NCBI GenBank assembly: GCA_041389525.1
Contig: JAWKRR010000034.1
Span: forward strand, 15,600-79,599
DNA length: 64,000 bases
Direction: 5' to 3'
Origin: JACKFB01 sp041389525
GTDB taxonomy: Bacteria > Myxococcota_A > UBA9042 > PHBI01 > JACKFB01
This document shows positions 1-9,536 of the stretch, piece after piece. The notes under the pieces were generated by a model. It saw only the letters and a list, made by a program, of their open reading frames with translations, had not been told where the DNA came from and did not search any database. The position numbers and the translations under genes are program-made. Numbering within the stretch: the first letter of the stretch is position 1; each line of letters begins with the position of its first letter.

Positions 1-738
1 CGCACCGCCGCGATACGACCGCCGGACCCGCCCCCGCCTGCGCTGTTGTTGAAGGTCCCGCCGAGCGGTCCCCGCCGCGCCCGCCCCGGCGCGCAGCAGG
101 CCGCCACCCGCGAACACGTCGGCCTTCAGCCGGATCGCTGCCCGCGCCGCCTCCGCCGTGGCCACCGCTCGCGACGTCCCCTCCGGCGAGCCCTCGGCCG
201 AGATCGTGCCGTCGACCGTCAGCGTGCCGCCGGCCGCGATGCGCACCACGCCGCCGCCGGCACCGCCCGCCGAGCGAGCCCTCGATCCGCCGCCAGGAGC
301 CGTGGATTGCAGCGGGAGCAGGCCCGAGTCGTAGTAGGTCCCCACACCCGCGCTGTAGCCGTTACCGCCGCGCCCGCCGTGGCTGCCACCGCCGCCCGAC
401 CACGAGGTGTTCGTCGCCCTGACGCCCGGCCCGCCGCCGGCCGAGTAGCTCTTCCTGTCCGCGCTGACCGTGGCCTCGTCGCGATGGTCACGTCGCCGAT
501 GACGCGGATCGGCGCTCCTGCGAGGGTCGTGACGCCGGCGGGCACGACGAGATCGCCGCCGATAGGTGACCGGCGCGCCAGGGACCGCGGGGCACCACTC
601 CTGGCTGGCGGCGACGGTGTAACTACCTGTGGTGCTGGGGTCGAAGCAGGCCGCGTCGGCGGCGCCGCCGAGCGCGAGGAGCGTGACGAAACCGGCGAGC
701 GCGGCGAGGCCACCGCGGAGTGCCAAAGGCGCTGACAT
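1..738 (-). pseudogene. Gly-rich secreted protein, 3' truncated and frame-broken
   Basis: Reading leftward from an ATG at 738-736 gives a signal peptide (MSAPLALRGG, then a hydrophobic stretch ending near GGAADA) and a short secreted start (CFDPSTTGSYTVAAS). The good coding sense then jumps between frames. GGDLVVPAGVTTL lies in one frame, SYSAGGGPGVRATN through GGVVRIAAGGTLTVDGTISA in another, then GDVASGGHGGGG, IRLKADVFAGGG and finally GGTFNNSAGGGGSGGRIA. Each piece fits the Gly-rich, right-handed-repeat surface proteins common in myxobacteria, so this is one gene with at least four single-base frame changes, and it runs off the left edge. No single frame stays open. Sequencing indels near a contig end are more likely than true decay because the pieces still read well. 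No catalytic function is visible. Confidence 0.6.
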
Positions 739-1282
739 GTCGTTCCCCCGCCGGTGGTCCTCGGGCGCGACGCCCGAGACGCCGCCAGCGCGCGTGGACC
801 ATCTCGAACGCGCCACGATGACGGCGTGGGGGCGACCACCAGCAAAAGCCCGGAGCGGTCTCCAGGCGGCTTGCTTCGCGAGAGCGCCCTCCACGGTGAT
901 GATTCGGCGCCCAGTTTTGTTCTGACGATGCGCACAGCCTACGCGCCACCCGAGTGACCGGATAGTGTTGAAAATCGCACACTTGTAATCCACGCCACCT
1001 CGCAGCGGCGGACCCGCTGGGGAAGCCACGGCCGCCCGGGACGCGAGCGAGCGGCGCGACCGTTCAGCCGGCCCACCGCGTGAGGGCTGTTGTCACGATC
1101 CTGCCCTGCTGCGGGGGCAGCGGGCCGGATCCTCGCCGAACGCAGGTCGGCGCTGCAGCGTCCGGGCGGCAGCGCCTCAACGAGACACCGTGGACCCCCA
1201 CCCCAGCCAACCCAAGGCCCGAGGACACGCGGCCGCCCTCGAATTCATAGGCGGCGCGCGCGGTCCCGGCTATTCTCCGGCG
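739..1282. other. Intergenic region, no gene seen
   Basis: This gap separates the divergent left-edge Gly-rich gene from the FHA gene. No reading frame in it has recognisable protein sense. There is an AT-richer island at about 960-995. On the minus strand it reads TTACAA, 16 bases, then ACTATC, a weak sigma-70-like candidate for the leftward gene. I saw no terminator, repeat or structured RNA. Confidence 0.4.
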
Positions 1283-2167
1283 ATGCAGGTTCACGCAGTG
1301 CTCAGCACAGGCCCGGGGCACCGGCGGGCGCTCGCTCATGGGGCTATCGTGGGGCGGTTGCGGACCGCGACGCTTCAGATCGATGACCCTCGGGTCTCGG
1401 AGGCTCATGCGCTGGTGAGTCTGCGCGGCGAGGCGTTGAAGTTGCTGGCGTTGCGCGGGCGGCTGCGGGTCGATGGGGTGGCGACCGCTTCGGTGGTGCT
1501 GGCGGCCGGGCAGGTCATCGAGTTGGCGCCGGGCGTGAGCTTGACCGTGCTGGATGTGGTCTTGCCCGAGACCGTCGTGGGGCTCGAGGGCGACGGGTTG
1601 CCGCGGCAGCCCATCGACGGCGTCCGATCGCTCTTTGTGCGGCCGCGGCCCCGCCTCGATGCCGGAGCGATCGTGGGCGCGGACGCGGTGATTTGGGGCG
1701 AGGACGAGCGCTTCCGGGTGCGGCTGGCTGACCGCGAGCTCGAGGTGGCTCCCGGCGACGGGTTTGAGGCCGGCGGCCAGCGCTTTCGCGTCGTCGACAT
1801 CCCGCTGCGCGAGGCCTCGGTGCCCTCGACCCTGGGCGCCAACGCGCCGCTGCGGCTGGTCGCCAGCTTCGACACCGTCCAGATCCATCAGGACGAGTTC
1901 TCGCTGGTCCTCGGCGGCATCGCGGCGCGCCTCATCAGCGAGCTTATCGCCCTGGGCGGACCCGCCGCCTGGAACGTGCTGGCGGCCGAGATCTGGGGCC
2001 CAAGCGAGGACGAGCAGGACCTACGGCCGCGCTTCGACATGGCGATGAACCGTCTGCGCCGGCGCCTTCGCGAGGCGGGGATCCGCGACGACCTCGTCGT
2101 GCTCACCGGCACCGGCCAGGCCGAGCTTGTCCTTCGCCCCGGCGACCAGGTCGAGGACAGGCTCTGA
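1283..2167 (+). CDS. FHA domain protein with C-terminal winged helix
   Basis: The N-terminal ~95 residues look like a forkhead-associated (phosphothreonine-binding) domain: GAIVGRL, then DDPRVSEAHALVSL, then a turn resembling the family's NG position (RLRVDGV). A middle segment without clear homology follows. The last ~85 residues (ISELIALGGPAAWNVLAAEIWG, then MAMNRLRRRLREAG) resemble the winged-helix DNA-binding domain of OmpR-type regulators. The ATG at 1283 is chosen because the 31 codons upstream in frame read as non-protein. The gene is followed after one base by the GTG of a Ser/Thr kinase, so the two are almost certainly co-translated. Inference: the kinase phosphorylates a target read by this FHA regulator. 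294 residues. Confidence 0.85.
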   Translation: MQVHAVLSTGPGHRRALAHGAIVGRLRTATLQIDDPRVSEAHALVSLRGEALKLLALRGRLRVDGVATASVVLAAGQVIELAPGVSLTVLDVVLPETVVGLEGDGLPRQPIDGVRSLFVRPRPRLDAGAIVGADAVIWGEDERFRVRLADRELEVAPGDGFEAGGQRFRVVDIPLREASVPSTLGANAPLRLVASFDTVQIHQDEFSLVLGGIAARLISELIALGGPAAWNVLAAEIWGPSEDEQDLRPRFDMAMNRLRRRLREAGIRDDLVVLTGTGQAELVLRPGDQVEDRL

Positions 2168-2168
2168 C

Positions 2169-5100
2169 GTGGGTCGCGGCGACGACGAGCTCGACAGCTT
2201 CCCGGCCGACCTCTCGGGAGCCGCGCCCGCCGTGGAGCGCGACGCCGCCTCGACAACCGACGCGTTTGCGCCCCCCGACGGCGCCCGCTACGACGCCGTC
2301 GCCCGCCTCGGCGAGGGCGGCATGGGCCGCGTCGCCCTGGTCTTCGACCGCCTCCTGCGCCGCCAGGTCGCGCTGAAGCGACCCCGCCTCGCCTCCCCCG
2401 CCGCCGCCGCCCGCCTGGCCCAAGAGGCCTCGATCACCGCCCAGCTCGAGCACCCCAACATCGTCGCCGTCCACGACGCCGGCCGCGACGCCGAGGGCGC
2501 CTTCTACACGATGCGCCTCGTCCGCGGCCGCTCGCTGGAAGACGTCCTCGCCAACGCCCCCCTCCCCCAGCGCCTCGCGACCCTGCGCCCCTTCCTCGCC
2601 GCGTGCGAGGCCGTCGCCTTCGCCCACTCGGTCGGCGTGGTCCACCGCGACCTCAAACCCCACAACATCATGGTCGGCGAGTTCGGCGAGACCCAGGTCG
2701 TCGACTGGGGCGTCGCCCGCCCGGTCACCAGCCAAGACGACGCCTCCTGGCGCGCCGTGCTCCCCGAGGGCCCCGCCGAGACCATCGCCGGCGAGGTGGT
2801 CGGCACCCCCGCGTACATGGCCCCCGAGCAGACGATGGTGGGCCGTTCAATCGACCAGCGCGCCGACGTCTGGAGCCTCGGCGCCGTCCTGTACCGAATC
2901 GTCAGCGGCGCCGCGCCCTTCGCCGGCAGCGGTGTCGCGGTCCTGGAGGCCCGGCGGGCTGGCTTATCTCCGGCAGACCTGGCGTCCGTGACCCCGGCCG
3001 CGCCGCGCGAGCTCGTCGCCATCGCCGCCCGCGCCATGGCCGCCGACCCGGCCGGCCGCTACCCCGACGCCAAGGCCCTCGCCATCGACGTCGAGGCCTA
3101 CCTCGACGGGCGCCGCGTCGACGCCCACGACTACTCGGCGTGGGAGCTGCTGCGGCGCCTGGGCCACGCGTGGCGCGTGCCGCTAGCTGTGGCCGCCGTC
3201 GCGCTGGTCGCCCTGGTGGTCGTCGGCGCCGTCGCGACGACCAACGTGGTGGCCGAGCGAAACCGCGCGGTCGAGGCCGAGCGCCAAAGCTCAGCCGCCC
3301 TGGCCTCGATGCTGCTGACGGAGAGCGCGCGGGAGGCGGCCCTCGGCGCCCGACCGGAGTCCGAGCTGCTGGCGGCGCGCGCGCTGACGCTCGGAGCCGG
3401 GCCGGCGGCACGCGGCGCCCTGATGGCGTGGGACTCGGCGCCGCGTCCGCAGGCCGGCGCGGTGGTGGCGCTGCCCGCGGGGCCGCGCGTGGTCAACGAC
3501 GACGGCAGCGCCTTTGTCACGCTGGGGGCCGCGCTGACCTACACGGAGACCCAAGGCGCGCGGGTCCGCTGGCGCGCCGAGATCGCCGGGCGCAGCGCCG
3601 CGTTCTTCGGGGACGGGCGCGTGGCCGTGGGCGACGCCGAGGACCGGATCTGGGTGCTCGACGCCGGCGACGGGCGGGTGCTGGAAGGCCCGCTCGACCT
3701 CGGCCCGGTCGAACGCCTCGTGGGCGGTCGTCAGCTCGTCGCCCTGCGGGGATGGGCGATGACCCGGCTGAGCGCGAATCCGCAGCCCGAGCCGGTCTGC
3801 GTGCGGCCCCAGACCGCCGTGGGGGTCGCCCTCGGGGCACGGCGCGAGGTGGTCCTCTGCGACGACGAGGTGCGCTGGCGCCCGGTCGGCGGTGCGTGGG
3901 CGGCGCTCGTGGTGGAGCCCCCGGCGAGTGAAGGCGCGGCTGGCCCGCCCGAGGCGCCGCACTCCACCGCGCTGGCCCTCTCGCCCGACGAGGCGCGGCT
4001 GGCGCTGGCCGACGAGCGTGGGCACCTCACCGTCGTCGACCTGCCGGCCGGCCGCGTCACCGGGCGCTGGGACACGGGACACCGCGGATTGCGTGCTCTG
4101 GACTGGTCGCCAGACGGGGCGCACCTCGCCGTGGTCAGCGTTCAGGACGGCGTCCGCGTCGTCGCGGCGGGCTCGGGCGCGGAGGTCGCGCGGCTGCCGC
4201 GGGCCTACGGGCTGGCCGCGCGCTGGGCCGACGCGGGCACGCTGGTCACGTTTGGGGCGGAGGCCGCGGTGACTTGGACGCTGCCGAAGCTCAGCGCGCC
4301 CGCCGTGCCGCGGGGGGCAGGCGTCGCGTCGGTCGCCGTGGGCCCGGACGGGAGCGTCGCGGTGGCGCGCGGCGACGGCGTGGTCGATGTGCTCGGGAAG
4401 ACCGGCGAACCGCCGCGGAGGCTGGAGTTCGGCGATCGCGTGATCAAGCGCGTGGCCTTCAGCCTAGACGGGCGGAGCCTGTGGGTCGCGGCCATGGCGC
4501 GGCCGGGCGCGACGCGCGTGGACACGGCGACCTGGCGCGAGGTCGGGCGCTTCGGGGAGGCCGCGCTGCGCCGCCTCGCGCCGCTCAGAGACGGAGGCCT
4601 GGTGGTGGCGCCCTGGGACACGCCCTTCGCCGTGTACGACAGCGCGGGGGTCCGGCGCGCGGCGGTGTCCGGCGAGCCCGAGGCGGTCGACCTGGACGAG
4701 GACCCGGCGGGGAGCTGGGTCGCGCTGCTGGAGGACGGTACGGGCAGGGTCTTCGGCACCGAGGGCGGCGCGCCGTGGCTGATCGGCACCTGGCCCGGCG
4801 CGGTGGCGGTGAGCGCGGGGCCGGATGACGTGGTGGTAGGGATCTCGGGCTGGCTTGTCCGGGCCGGCAAGCGCGGGGGTGAGCTTGCGCGCTGGCCGCT
4901 GGGCACGGCGTCGGCGACGCAGGACGTCGAGCGCGGTGCCGGCGGGCTTGTCGCGGTCTCGGCGCTGGACGGCACGACGCGGATCTTCGGGCCGGACGGG
5001 GCGCTGATGGCGCTGCTCGGGGGGCACGAAGAGCGAGTCGCCGCCTTGGTTTTCGACGAGGGCGGGCTGTGGACTGGGAGCTGGGACGGGAGCGCGCGCC

Positions 5101-5219
5101 GCTGGGGGCTCGCGCCGCTCCACGCCGACCCGGCGTCAGCACTTGGGAGCCTCGAGCGCGCCTGGGCGACGCGGGCGGACAGCCTCGGCGTAGGCACGGT
5201 CTCGCCGCGCGCGCCCTGA
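2169..5219 (+). CDS. Membrane Ser/Thr protein kinase with C-terminal beta-propeller
   Basis: A Hanks-type kinase domain spans about residues 40-315: glycine loop LGEGGMGRV, VALKR lysine, HRDLKPHN catalytic loop, metal-binding DWG in place of DFG, and GTPAYMAPEQ in the activation region. One transmembrane helix follows (VPLAVAAVALVALVVV, about 335-360). The remaining ~650 residues are WD40/PQQ-like repeats (for example LALSPDEARLALAD and ALDWSPDGAHLAVV) that would sit outside the cytoplasm. A GTG start at 2169 directly after the FHA gene's TGA is preferred; an in-frame ATG at 2127 overlaps that gene by 41 bases and is less likely. Family knowledge says such kinases sense through the propeller; the ligand is unknown. 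1016 residues. Confidence 0.9.
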   Translation: MGRGDDELDSFPADLSGAAPAVERDAASTTDAFAPPDGARYDAVARLGEGGMGRVALVFDRLLRRQVALKRPRLASPAAAARLAQEASITAQLEHPNIVAVHDAGRDAEGAFYTMRLVRGRSLEDVLANAPLPQRLATLRPFLAACEAVAFAHSVGVVHRDLKPHNIMVGEFGETQVVDWGVARPVTSQDDASWRAVLPEGPAETIAGEVVGTPAYMAPEQTMVGRSIDQRADVWSLGAVLYRIVSGAAPFAGSGVAVLEARRAGLSPADLASVTPAAPRELVAIAARAMAADPAGRYPDAKALAIDVEAYLDGRRVDAHDYSAWELLRRLGHAWRVPLAVAAVALVALVVVGAVATTNVVAERNRAVEAERQSSAALASMLLTESAREAALGARPESELLAARALTLGAGPAARGALMAWDSAPRPQAGAVVALPAGPRVVNDDGSAFVTLGAALTYTETQGARVRWRAEIAGRSAAFFGDGRVAVGDAEDRIWVLDAGDGRVLEGPLDLGPVERLVGGRQLVALRGWAMTRLSANPQPEPVCVRPQTAVGVALGARREVVLCDDEVRWRPVGGAWAALVVEPPASEGAAGPPEAPHSTALALSPDEARLALADERGHLTVVDLPAGRVTGRWDTGHRGLRALDWSPDGAHLAVVSVQDGVRVVAAGSGAEVARLPRAYGLAARWADAGTLVTFGAEAAVTWTLPKLSAPAVPRGAGVASVAVGPDGSVAVARGDGVVDVLGKTGEPPRRLEFGDRVIKRVAFSLDGRSLWVAAMARPGATRVDTATWREVGRFGEAALRRLAPLRDGGLVVAPWDTPFAVYDSAGVRRAAVSGEPEAVDLDEDPAGSWVALLEDGTGRVFGTEGGAPWLIGTWPGAVAVSAGPDDVVVGISGWLVRAGKRGGELARWPLGTASATQDVERGAGGLVAVSALDGTTRIFGPDGALMALLGGHEERVAALVFDEGGLWTGSWDGSARRWGLAPLHADPASALGSLERAWATRADSLGVGTVSPRAP

Positions 5220-5317
5220 CCGCTGCAGCGCGTGGCGGAAGGGGGTAGTGTGGCCGCCGGGATCATCGCCCCCTCGCGCCGCGCCCGCGCCGCGCCCCCC
5301 GCCCCCGGAGCCCGCCC

Positions 5318-6289
5318 ATGACCGCCCCCATCCGCCTGCTCGACCAAGCGCACCGCCGCGCTCGCACCCTTGTGGCGTCGGGGGCGCCCGTCTTCGTGGG
5401 CGTCAACCCGGTCGAGTACCACGGTCCGCATCTGTCGCTGCACAACGACCGCCTCATCACCGAGGCCTCGGCCCGGCTGGTTCACGCCGCCTGGTCCAAG
5501 GGACGCGACTGGCCCTTTCTGGTGGTCGACGACCTGGAGATCGGCGTCGACCCGACGCCCGGACCCGGCTCGCGGGTGACTCCTTTTATAGAGGCGCGGG
5601 CGGCGGTGGTGCGGGCGTGCGAGGCGCTGGCCGACCTCGGCGCGCGGCGGGTGATGCTTGGGACCTTTCACGGCGCGCCGCTTCACACGGCCGCGCTGGA
5701 GGCCGGGCGGCAAGCGCTGGCGGCCCGGGGCGTGCCGGCCTTCGCGCCGATGCACCTGATGCTCGCGCGGCTCGCCGGACTCGACGCCGCCGACTACCCC
5801 TCGCTGCTCGCCGACGTCGCCGACCCGAGCGACCGCGCCTGGCTGGCCGAGCGCTTCGCCTGGGACTTCCACGCCGGCTTCCTCGAGACCTCGCTCAGCC
5901 TGCACCTCGCGCCCGACAGCGTCGGTGACCACCGCGACGTGCCGCCCTGCCCCGAGGTCAAACCCGCGCGCAGCTTCATGGCCGCTGCCCACGCCGCCGA
6001 CCGCCTGGGCCGCACGGCGTTTGCCAACGAGCTGCGCATGGCCGCCTGGTCCTCCAGCTGGTTCGGATTGCGGCCTTTCCCCGGCTACACCTCGGCGCCC
6101 CACCTCGCCAGCGCTGAGGCCGGGAGAGCCTTGCTGGACGTGGTTCTGCCGGAGATCTTGGCGACCGGGTTGGCGGTCCTCGACGGCCAGCGCGCCCACC
6201 CCGACGCGCCGATGCAGTGGGTCACGCGGGCGACGCTGGGCGGGCGTTTCGGCGATATCCGCGCGCCGGCTGACGCGGTCGGGGCCTAG
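5318..6289 (+). CDS. Creatininase-family amidohydrolase
   Basis: The N-terminus carries the creatininase-family metal-site signature in a variant form (NPVEYHGPHLSLHND; family form E-x-HGPHLPL...D). A variant of the central GHGGN loop follows (GTFHGAPLHTAALE), then a family-like DFHAGFLETSLSL near residue 190. Family enzymes hydrolyse cyclic amides or N-formamides such as creatinine or mycofactocin and F420-related precursors using two divalent metals. The substrate here cannot be told, and the loss of the GHGGN asparagine makes it an outlying member. It converges on and overlaps the next gene by four bases, so the two stops are shared. 323 residues. Confidence 0.75.
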   Translation: MTAPIRLLDQAHRRARTLVASGAPVFVGVNPVEYHGPHLSLHNDRLITEASARLVHAAWSKGRDWPFLVVDDLEIGVDPTPGPGSRVTPFIEARAAVVRACEALADLGARRVMLGTFHGAPLHTAALEAGRQALAARGVPAFAPMHLMLARLAGLDAADYPSLLADVADPSDRAWLAERFAWDFHAGFLETSLSLHLAPDSVGDHRDVPPCPEVKPARSFMAAAHAADRLGRTAFANELRMAAWSSSWFGLRPFPGYTSAPHLASAEAGRALLDVVLPEILATGLAVLDGQRAHPDAPMQWVTRATLGGRFGDIRAPADAVGA

Positions 6290-8589
6290 AGCGGGGGCTG
6301 CGGCGCCTCCATCTGGCGAGGCGCGCCCGACCCCATCGGGAGCGCGGCCTTTGGGCTGCCGGGTTCAATGGGCGGGGGCAGGAGCCCCACGGTCGCTGCG
6401 GGGGCGAGCTTGCGGCGGCCGATGCGGTACAGGCGCAGCGGCAGCGGACCGGCGGGGCGGGTGGCGACGTAGGCCTGCAGGTAGGCCGGGCCGCTGAGGT
6501 CGAGGGCGGCGACGGGCTCAAGCTCGAAGGCGTCGTGCATGGCTGCGCACTGGGGGCTGATGGTCTCGTCGCCGCCCGGGGCGATGTCCAGCCAGCAGTA
6601 AAGTCCCTGGTAAAAGTAGGCCTCGGGGCGCGCGCCGCTCACGTGCAGCTGGGCCAGGGCGTACTCGACCGTGACCACGTGCTCGGCGGATTTCCGGGCG
6701 GCCGTCAGGGCGATGGCCATGTCGCGCGGAGCCATGTCCAGCATGCTGCGGCGGTTGTCGGGGGTGACGAGGCGGGCCGCGTCGGGGATGAGCGGCGGCG
6801 ACTGCCGGCCGAGGTCCAGCGCCCAGGCGTGCTCGGCCTGCCAGTCCATGGGGAAGGGGTTCATCGCCGGCCACCAACAGGCGGTGCCGAGGGCGGCGAG
6901 GGCGACCGTGGCGGAGGCGGCGCGGGCTGGCGTCCCTAGGTTTGGCAGGCGAATCGCGAGCTCAGTCGCCCCCATGGCGCAGAGCAGGACGACGGCCGGC
7001 AGGCCCAGCAGGTGGTAGCGCGCCATGGTGAAGACGACGCCCGCGGGGCCCATGTGGGCGTAGAGGGCCAGGGTCGCCAGCGGGATGAAGATCAGCGAAA
7101 TCGCCAGGGCGCGCCTGCCGGATCGGAAGGTGGTGACCGCTCCCCAAAGTGCGAGGGGCCACAGCCAGACCGGGGTGGTCGCGGCATCGAAGTAGGCGTT
7201 GCGGCCGTCGGGGCGGACCAAGAGCCAGAGGTACTCGAGGACGCCCAAGCTGCCGATGGACTCGGTGGCGCCGGAGGTGGGCGAGAAGCGTTGGGCGTGG
7301 GCGCTGTCGCCGAGGCCGAGCACCGTCGGGAGGGTCAGAAACGCCGCGGCCAGCACGATGCCGATGCGGGCGGGCGACAGCAGGCGCTCTCGGACCGCGG
7401 GGCCTGCGCAGAGGGCGGCGAGGGCGAGGAAGACCAGCCAGAGCGCGGCCTCGGGGCGCATGAACGCGGTCGCGGCGGCGGCGGCGGTCAGGGCGGCGAA
7501 GGTGCGGGTGCGGCCGGAGCGGGCGGCGAGGATGGCGAGGGCGAGGCCGAGGGTGGCGAAGAGCGCGACGTGGACGTGGACCGATTCGGACGCCGACACG
7601 CGGATGTGCTGGGGCCACAGCGCCATCAGCGCCGCCGTGGCGAGGCCGAGGGCGCGGCCGCCGGTGAGCGCGGCGCCCATGGCGTAGGCGGCCGGGACGG
7701 TGAGGGCGCCGAGCAGGACGTTCATGGAGAACCACGCGGCGAAGGCGTCGCCGGGGAGCAGGCCGCGGAGGGCGGCGAACACGAGCTGCGGGCCCTGGGG
7801 GTAGATCTCGATGGCTTGGCCCAGCACCTGGGAGTCGGCGAAGGGCGGGACGGCGAGCAGGGCGTGGGCTTCGCGCAAAAAGGTCGGCTCGGCCAGGAGG
7901 CGCAGCGCGAGGGCGAGCCCCGTGAGGCCCAGCAACGCCATGGCCGTGCGCGCAGCACCCGGGCCGCGCAGGCCGAGGTCGGCGAGGAGCGCGGGGAGGT
8001 CGGCCAGCAGGCTGAGCAGCAGCGCGAGGAGCAGCAGCGCGATGGCGGTGGTCGAGCGCTGGAGCGGGTGCTCGAAGGCGGTGGTCAGCCAGGGCGGCTT
8101 GTGGGCTTCCGCTTTTCGCGAGGCGGCAGCAGGCGGATCGGAGAAGGACTGCCAGAAGGTGCCCGCGTCCGCGGAGCGCAGGGCGTCGGCCAGGGCGGTC
8201 AGGGCGGCCTCGCCCTCAGGTGTCGTCGGGGCCTGCTCGACCGCGAAGGCGAAGGACGCCGTGGGTGGAAGCGGCGACTTGGGCTGCTCCGCGCAGGCCG
8301 CGGCGACAAGGTGGACCACCGCGCGGTCGGCCGGCCCCTCCAGGGCGAGGCGCACCGACGAGGGCTGAAGCTGGAGCTCGGTCAATCGCCAGCCCGAGGG
8401 TGCGCCCGCCACCGCCTCCCCTACCCGGCTTGGCGCCAGCAGCCGCTGCACGTCGCGCGCTTGGAACTGCTGGACGATCGGCACGCGCCCGTCGCTCAGC
8501 GCGCAGGGCGGCGGCGGGGTCGCGCGCGCGACGGCCGCGAGCGCCAGCAAGGCCAGCAGCAGCGCGAGGATCGTTGTCCGAGAGGGCAT
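6286..8589 (-). CDS. Large multi-pass membrane protein, GT-C glycosyltransferase-like
   Basis: The protein starts with a signal-like helix (TTILALLLALLALAAVARA), followed by an extracytoplasmic segment of about 190 residues. About ten hydrophobic helices come next, then a soluble C-terminal segment of ~180 residues. The helix-rich core, with its periplasmic loop containing FADSQVLGQAIEIYPQGPQ, resembles the PMT/ArnT/STT3 (GT-C) class that moves sugars from polyprenyl carriers. The classical acidic DD/DE motif in the first loop is not obvious, so the reaction is uncertain. The ATG at 8589 is taken because the longer in-frame N-terminus is arginine-rich shadow sequence. 767 residues. Confidence 0.65.
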   Translation of the reverse strand: MPSRTTILALLLALLALAAVARATPPPPCALSDGRVPIVQQFQARDVQRLLAPSRVGEAVAGAPSGWRLTELQLQPSSVRLALEGPADRAVVHLVAAACAEQPKSPLPPTASFAFAVEQAPTTPEGEAALTALADALRSADAGTFWQSFSDPPAAASRKAEAHKPPWLTTAFEHPLQRSTTAIALLLLALLLSLLADLPALLADLGLRGPGAARTAMALLGLTGLALALRLLAEPTFLREAHALLAVPPFADSQVLGQAIEIYPQGPQLVFAALRGLLPGDAFAAWFSMNVLLGALTVPAAYAMGAALTGGRALGLATAALMALWPQHIRVSASESVHVHVALFATLGLALAILAARSGRTRTFAALTAAAAATAFMRPEAALWLVFLALAALCAGPAVRERLLSPARIGIVLAAAFLTLPTVLGLGDSAHAQRFSPTSGATESIGSLGVLEYLWLLVRPDGRNAYFDAATTPVWLWPLALWGAVTTFRSGRRALAISLIFIPLATLALYAHMGPAGVVFTMARYHLLGLPAVVLLCAMGATELAIRLPNLGTPARAASATVALAALGTACWWPAMNPFPMDWQAEHAWALDLGRQSPPLIPDAARLVTPDNRRSMLDMAPRDMAIALTAARKSAEHVVTVEYALAQLHVSGARPEAYFYQGLYCWLDIAPGGDETISPQCAAMHDAFELEPVAALDLSGPAYLQAYVATRPAGPLPLRLYRIGRRKLAPAATVGLLPPPIEPGSPKAALPMGSGAPRQMEAPQPPL

Positions 8590-8660
8590 CGGCGCGATTA
8601 TGGGCCAGCGGCCGACGAGGCGCCATCGGGGCGCCCTCGACGCGCCGAAAGCGCGGCCCG

Positions 8661-9455
8661 TCAGCGCGCGCGCAGCAGGCTGCGAGCCGACAGCACGCCG
8701 AAGCCGTGCTCGCGCACGCTCCACACCCCCTCGCGCCGGGCGAGATACACGCCGTACACGGCCTCGTCGTCGGCCGTGAACTCGAGCACCGCTCGCCCCA
8801 GCCGCTCGTGCACGTGGCTGCCGACGAAGCGCGGATTCTCGCGGGCGCCGAGGGTCACGACCACGTCACGGCCGCCGCGGAGGATGCGCTCGGGGTCCCC
8901 CACCAGCTTCGCCGCCACGTCGACCAACTGCGCGCCCAGGGCGTCGAGCGCCGGGTCCGCCGGCAGCGCCTCGACGTCGATGTGCGGGCCCACCAACCCC
9001 TCCAAGAATGGCGCTGCGTGCTCGCGGATCTCGTCGATCCCGCCCAGGCGCCAGCCGTCTGCGTCGGCCACCGCGTAGGCGAAGATCCGGTCCACCGTGC
9101 GCCCGCCCACGATCACGTCCAGGGTCAGCACCAGCCGCCCCTCGTCGCCGCGCACCACCACCTGGCGGTCGGTCGGCTGCAGCGCGAACTTCTTGCGATT
9201 CGCCTGCTCCCAGGTCGCCTCGCAGCCCTGCGGGTCCTTGGCGTACTCCGCGGTACACAGCGCCCGCAGGCTCGCGTAGTCCGGGCCCGAGATGGCGCCG
9301 GGCAAGGCCTCGACGAAGCTGGCCGCGCTCGGGACGGCCGACTTCGGCTCGTCGTCCAAGTCCAGCGGCGTCTCCAAGGTCGCGCGTCGGTTGCAGGCCC
9401 CGAGCGCGAGCCACGCCGCACAAAACACCCACAGCACTGGTCGGATTCGGCTCAT
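8661..9455 (-). CDS. Lipoprotein of unknown function
   Basis: MSRIRPVLWVFCAAWLALGAC is a lipoprotein signal peptide with lipobox ALGAC, so the product should be anchored in the envelope. The mature ~240 residues are acidic and look like a single soluble domain: LCTAEYAKDPQGCEATW and then a beta-rich part (RLVLTLDVIVGG). Two later segments (RDVVVTLGAREN, FTADDEAVYGVY) suggest a small NTF2- or PASTA-like fold, but I do not recognise a family. A much longer in-frame extension upstream is antisense to the deacetylase-like gene and is rejected. It is divergent from that gene across 81 bases and lies 71 bases ahead of the membrane protein gene on the same strand, so the two may be co-transcribed. 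264 residues. Confidence 0.75.
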   Translation of the reverse strand: MSRIRPVLWVFCAAWLALGACNRRATLETPLDLDDEPKSAVPSAASFVEALPGAISGPDYASLRALCTAEYAKDPQGCEATWEQANRKKFALQPTDRQVVVRGDEGRLVLTLDVIVGGRTVDRIFAYAVADADGWRLGGIDEIREHAAPFLEGLVGPHIDVEALPADPALDALGAQLVDVAAKLVGDPERILRGGRDVVVTLGARENPRFVGSHVHERLGRAVLEFTADDEAVYGVYLARREGVWSVREHGFGVLSARSLLRAR

Positions 9456-9536
9456 TTGCCCTCGTCGTTGCTGGACCCGGTCGCAACGCGGGCTATGCTG
9501 CCAGCGAATCGCGCAATGGCCAATCCGAGGAGCCTC

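Noticed and set aside
1190..1282. Earlier start for the FHA protein at 1190
   Set aside because: The 31 extra residues are proline-rich and not FHA-like; the ATG at 1283 begins the domain.
4205..6199. 664-codon minus-strand frame across kinase and creatininase genes
   Set aside because: Antisense to two genes with clear motifs; no recognisable domain.
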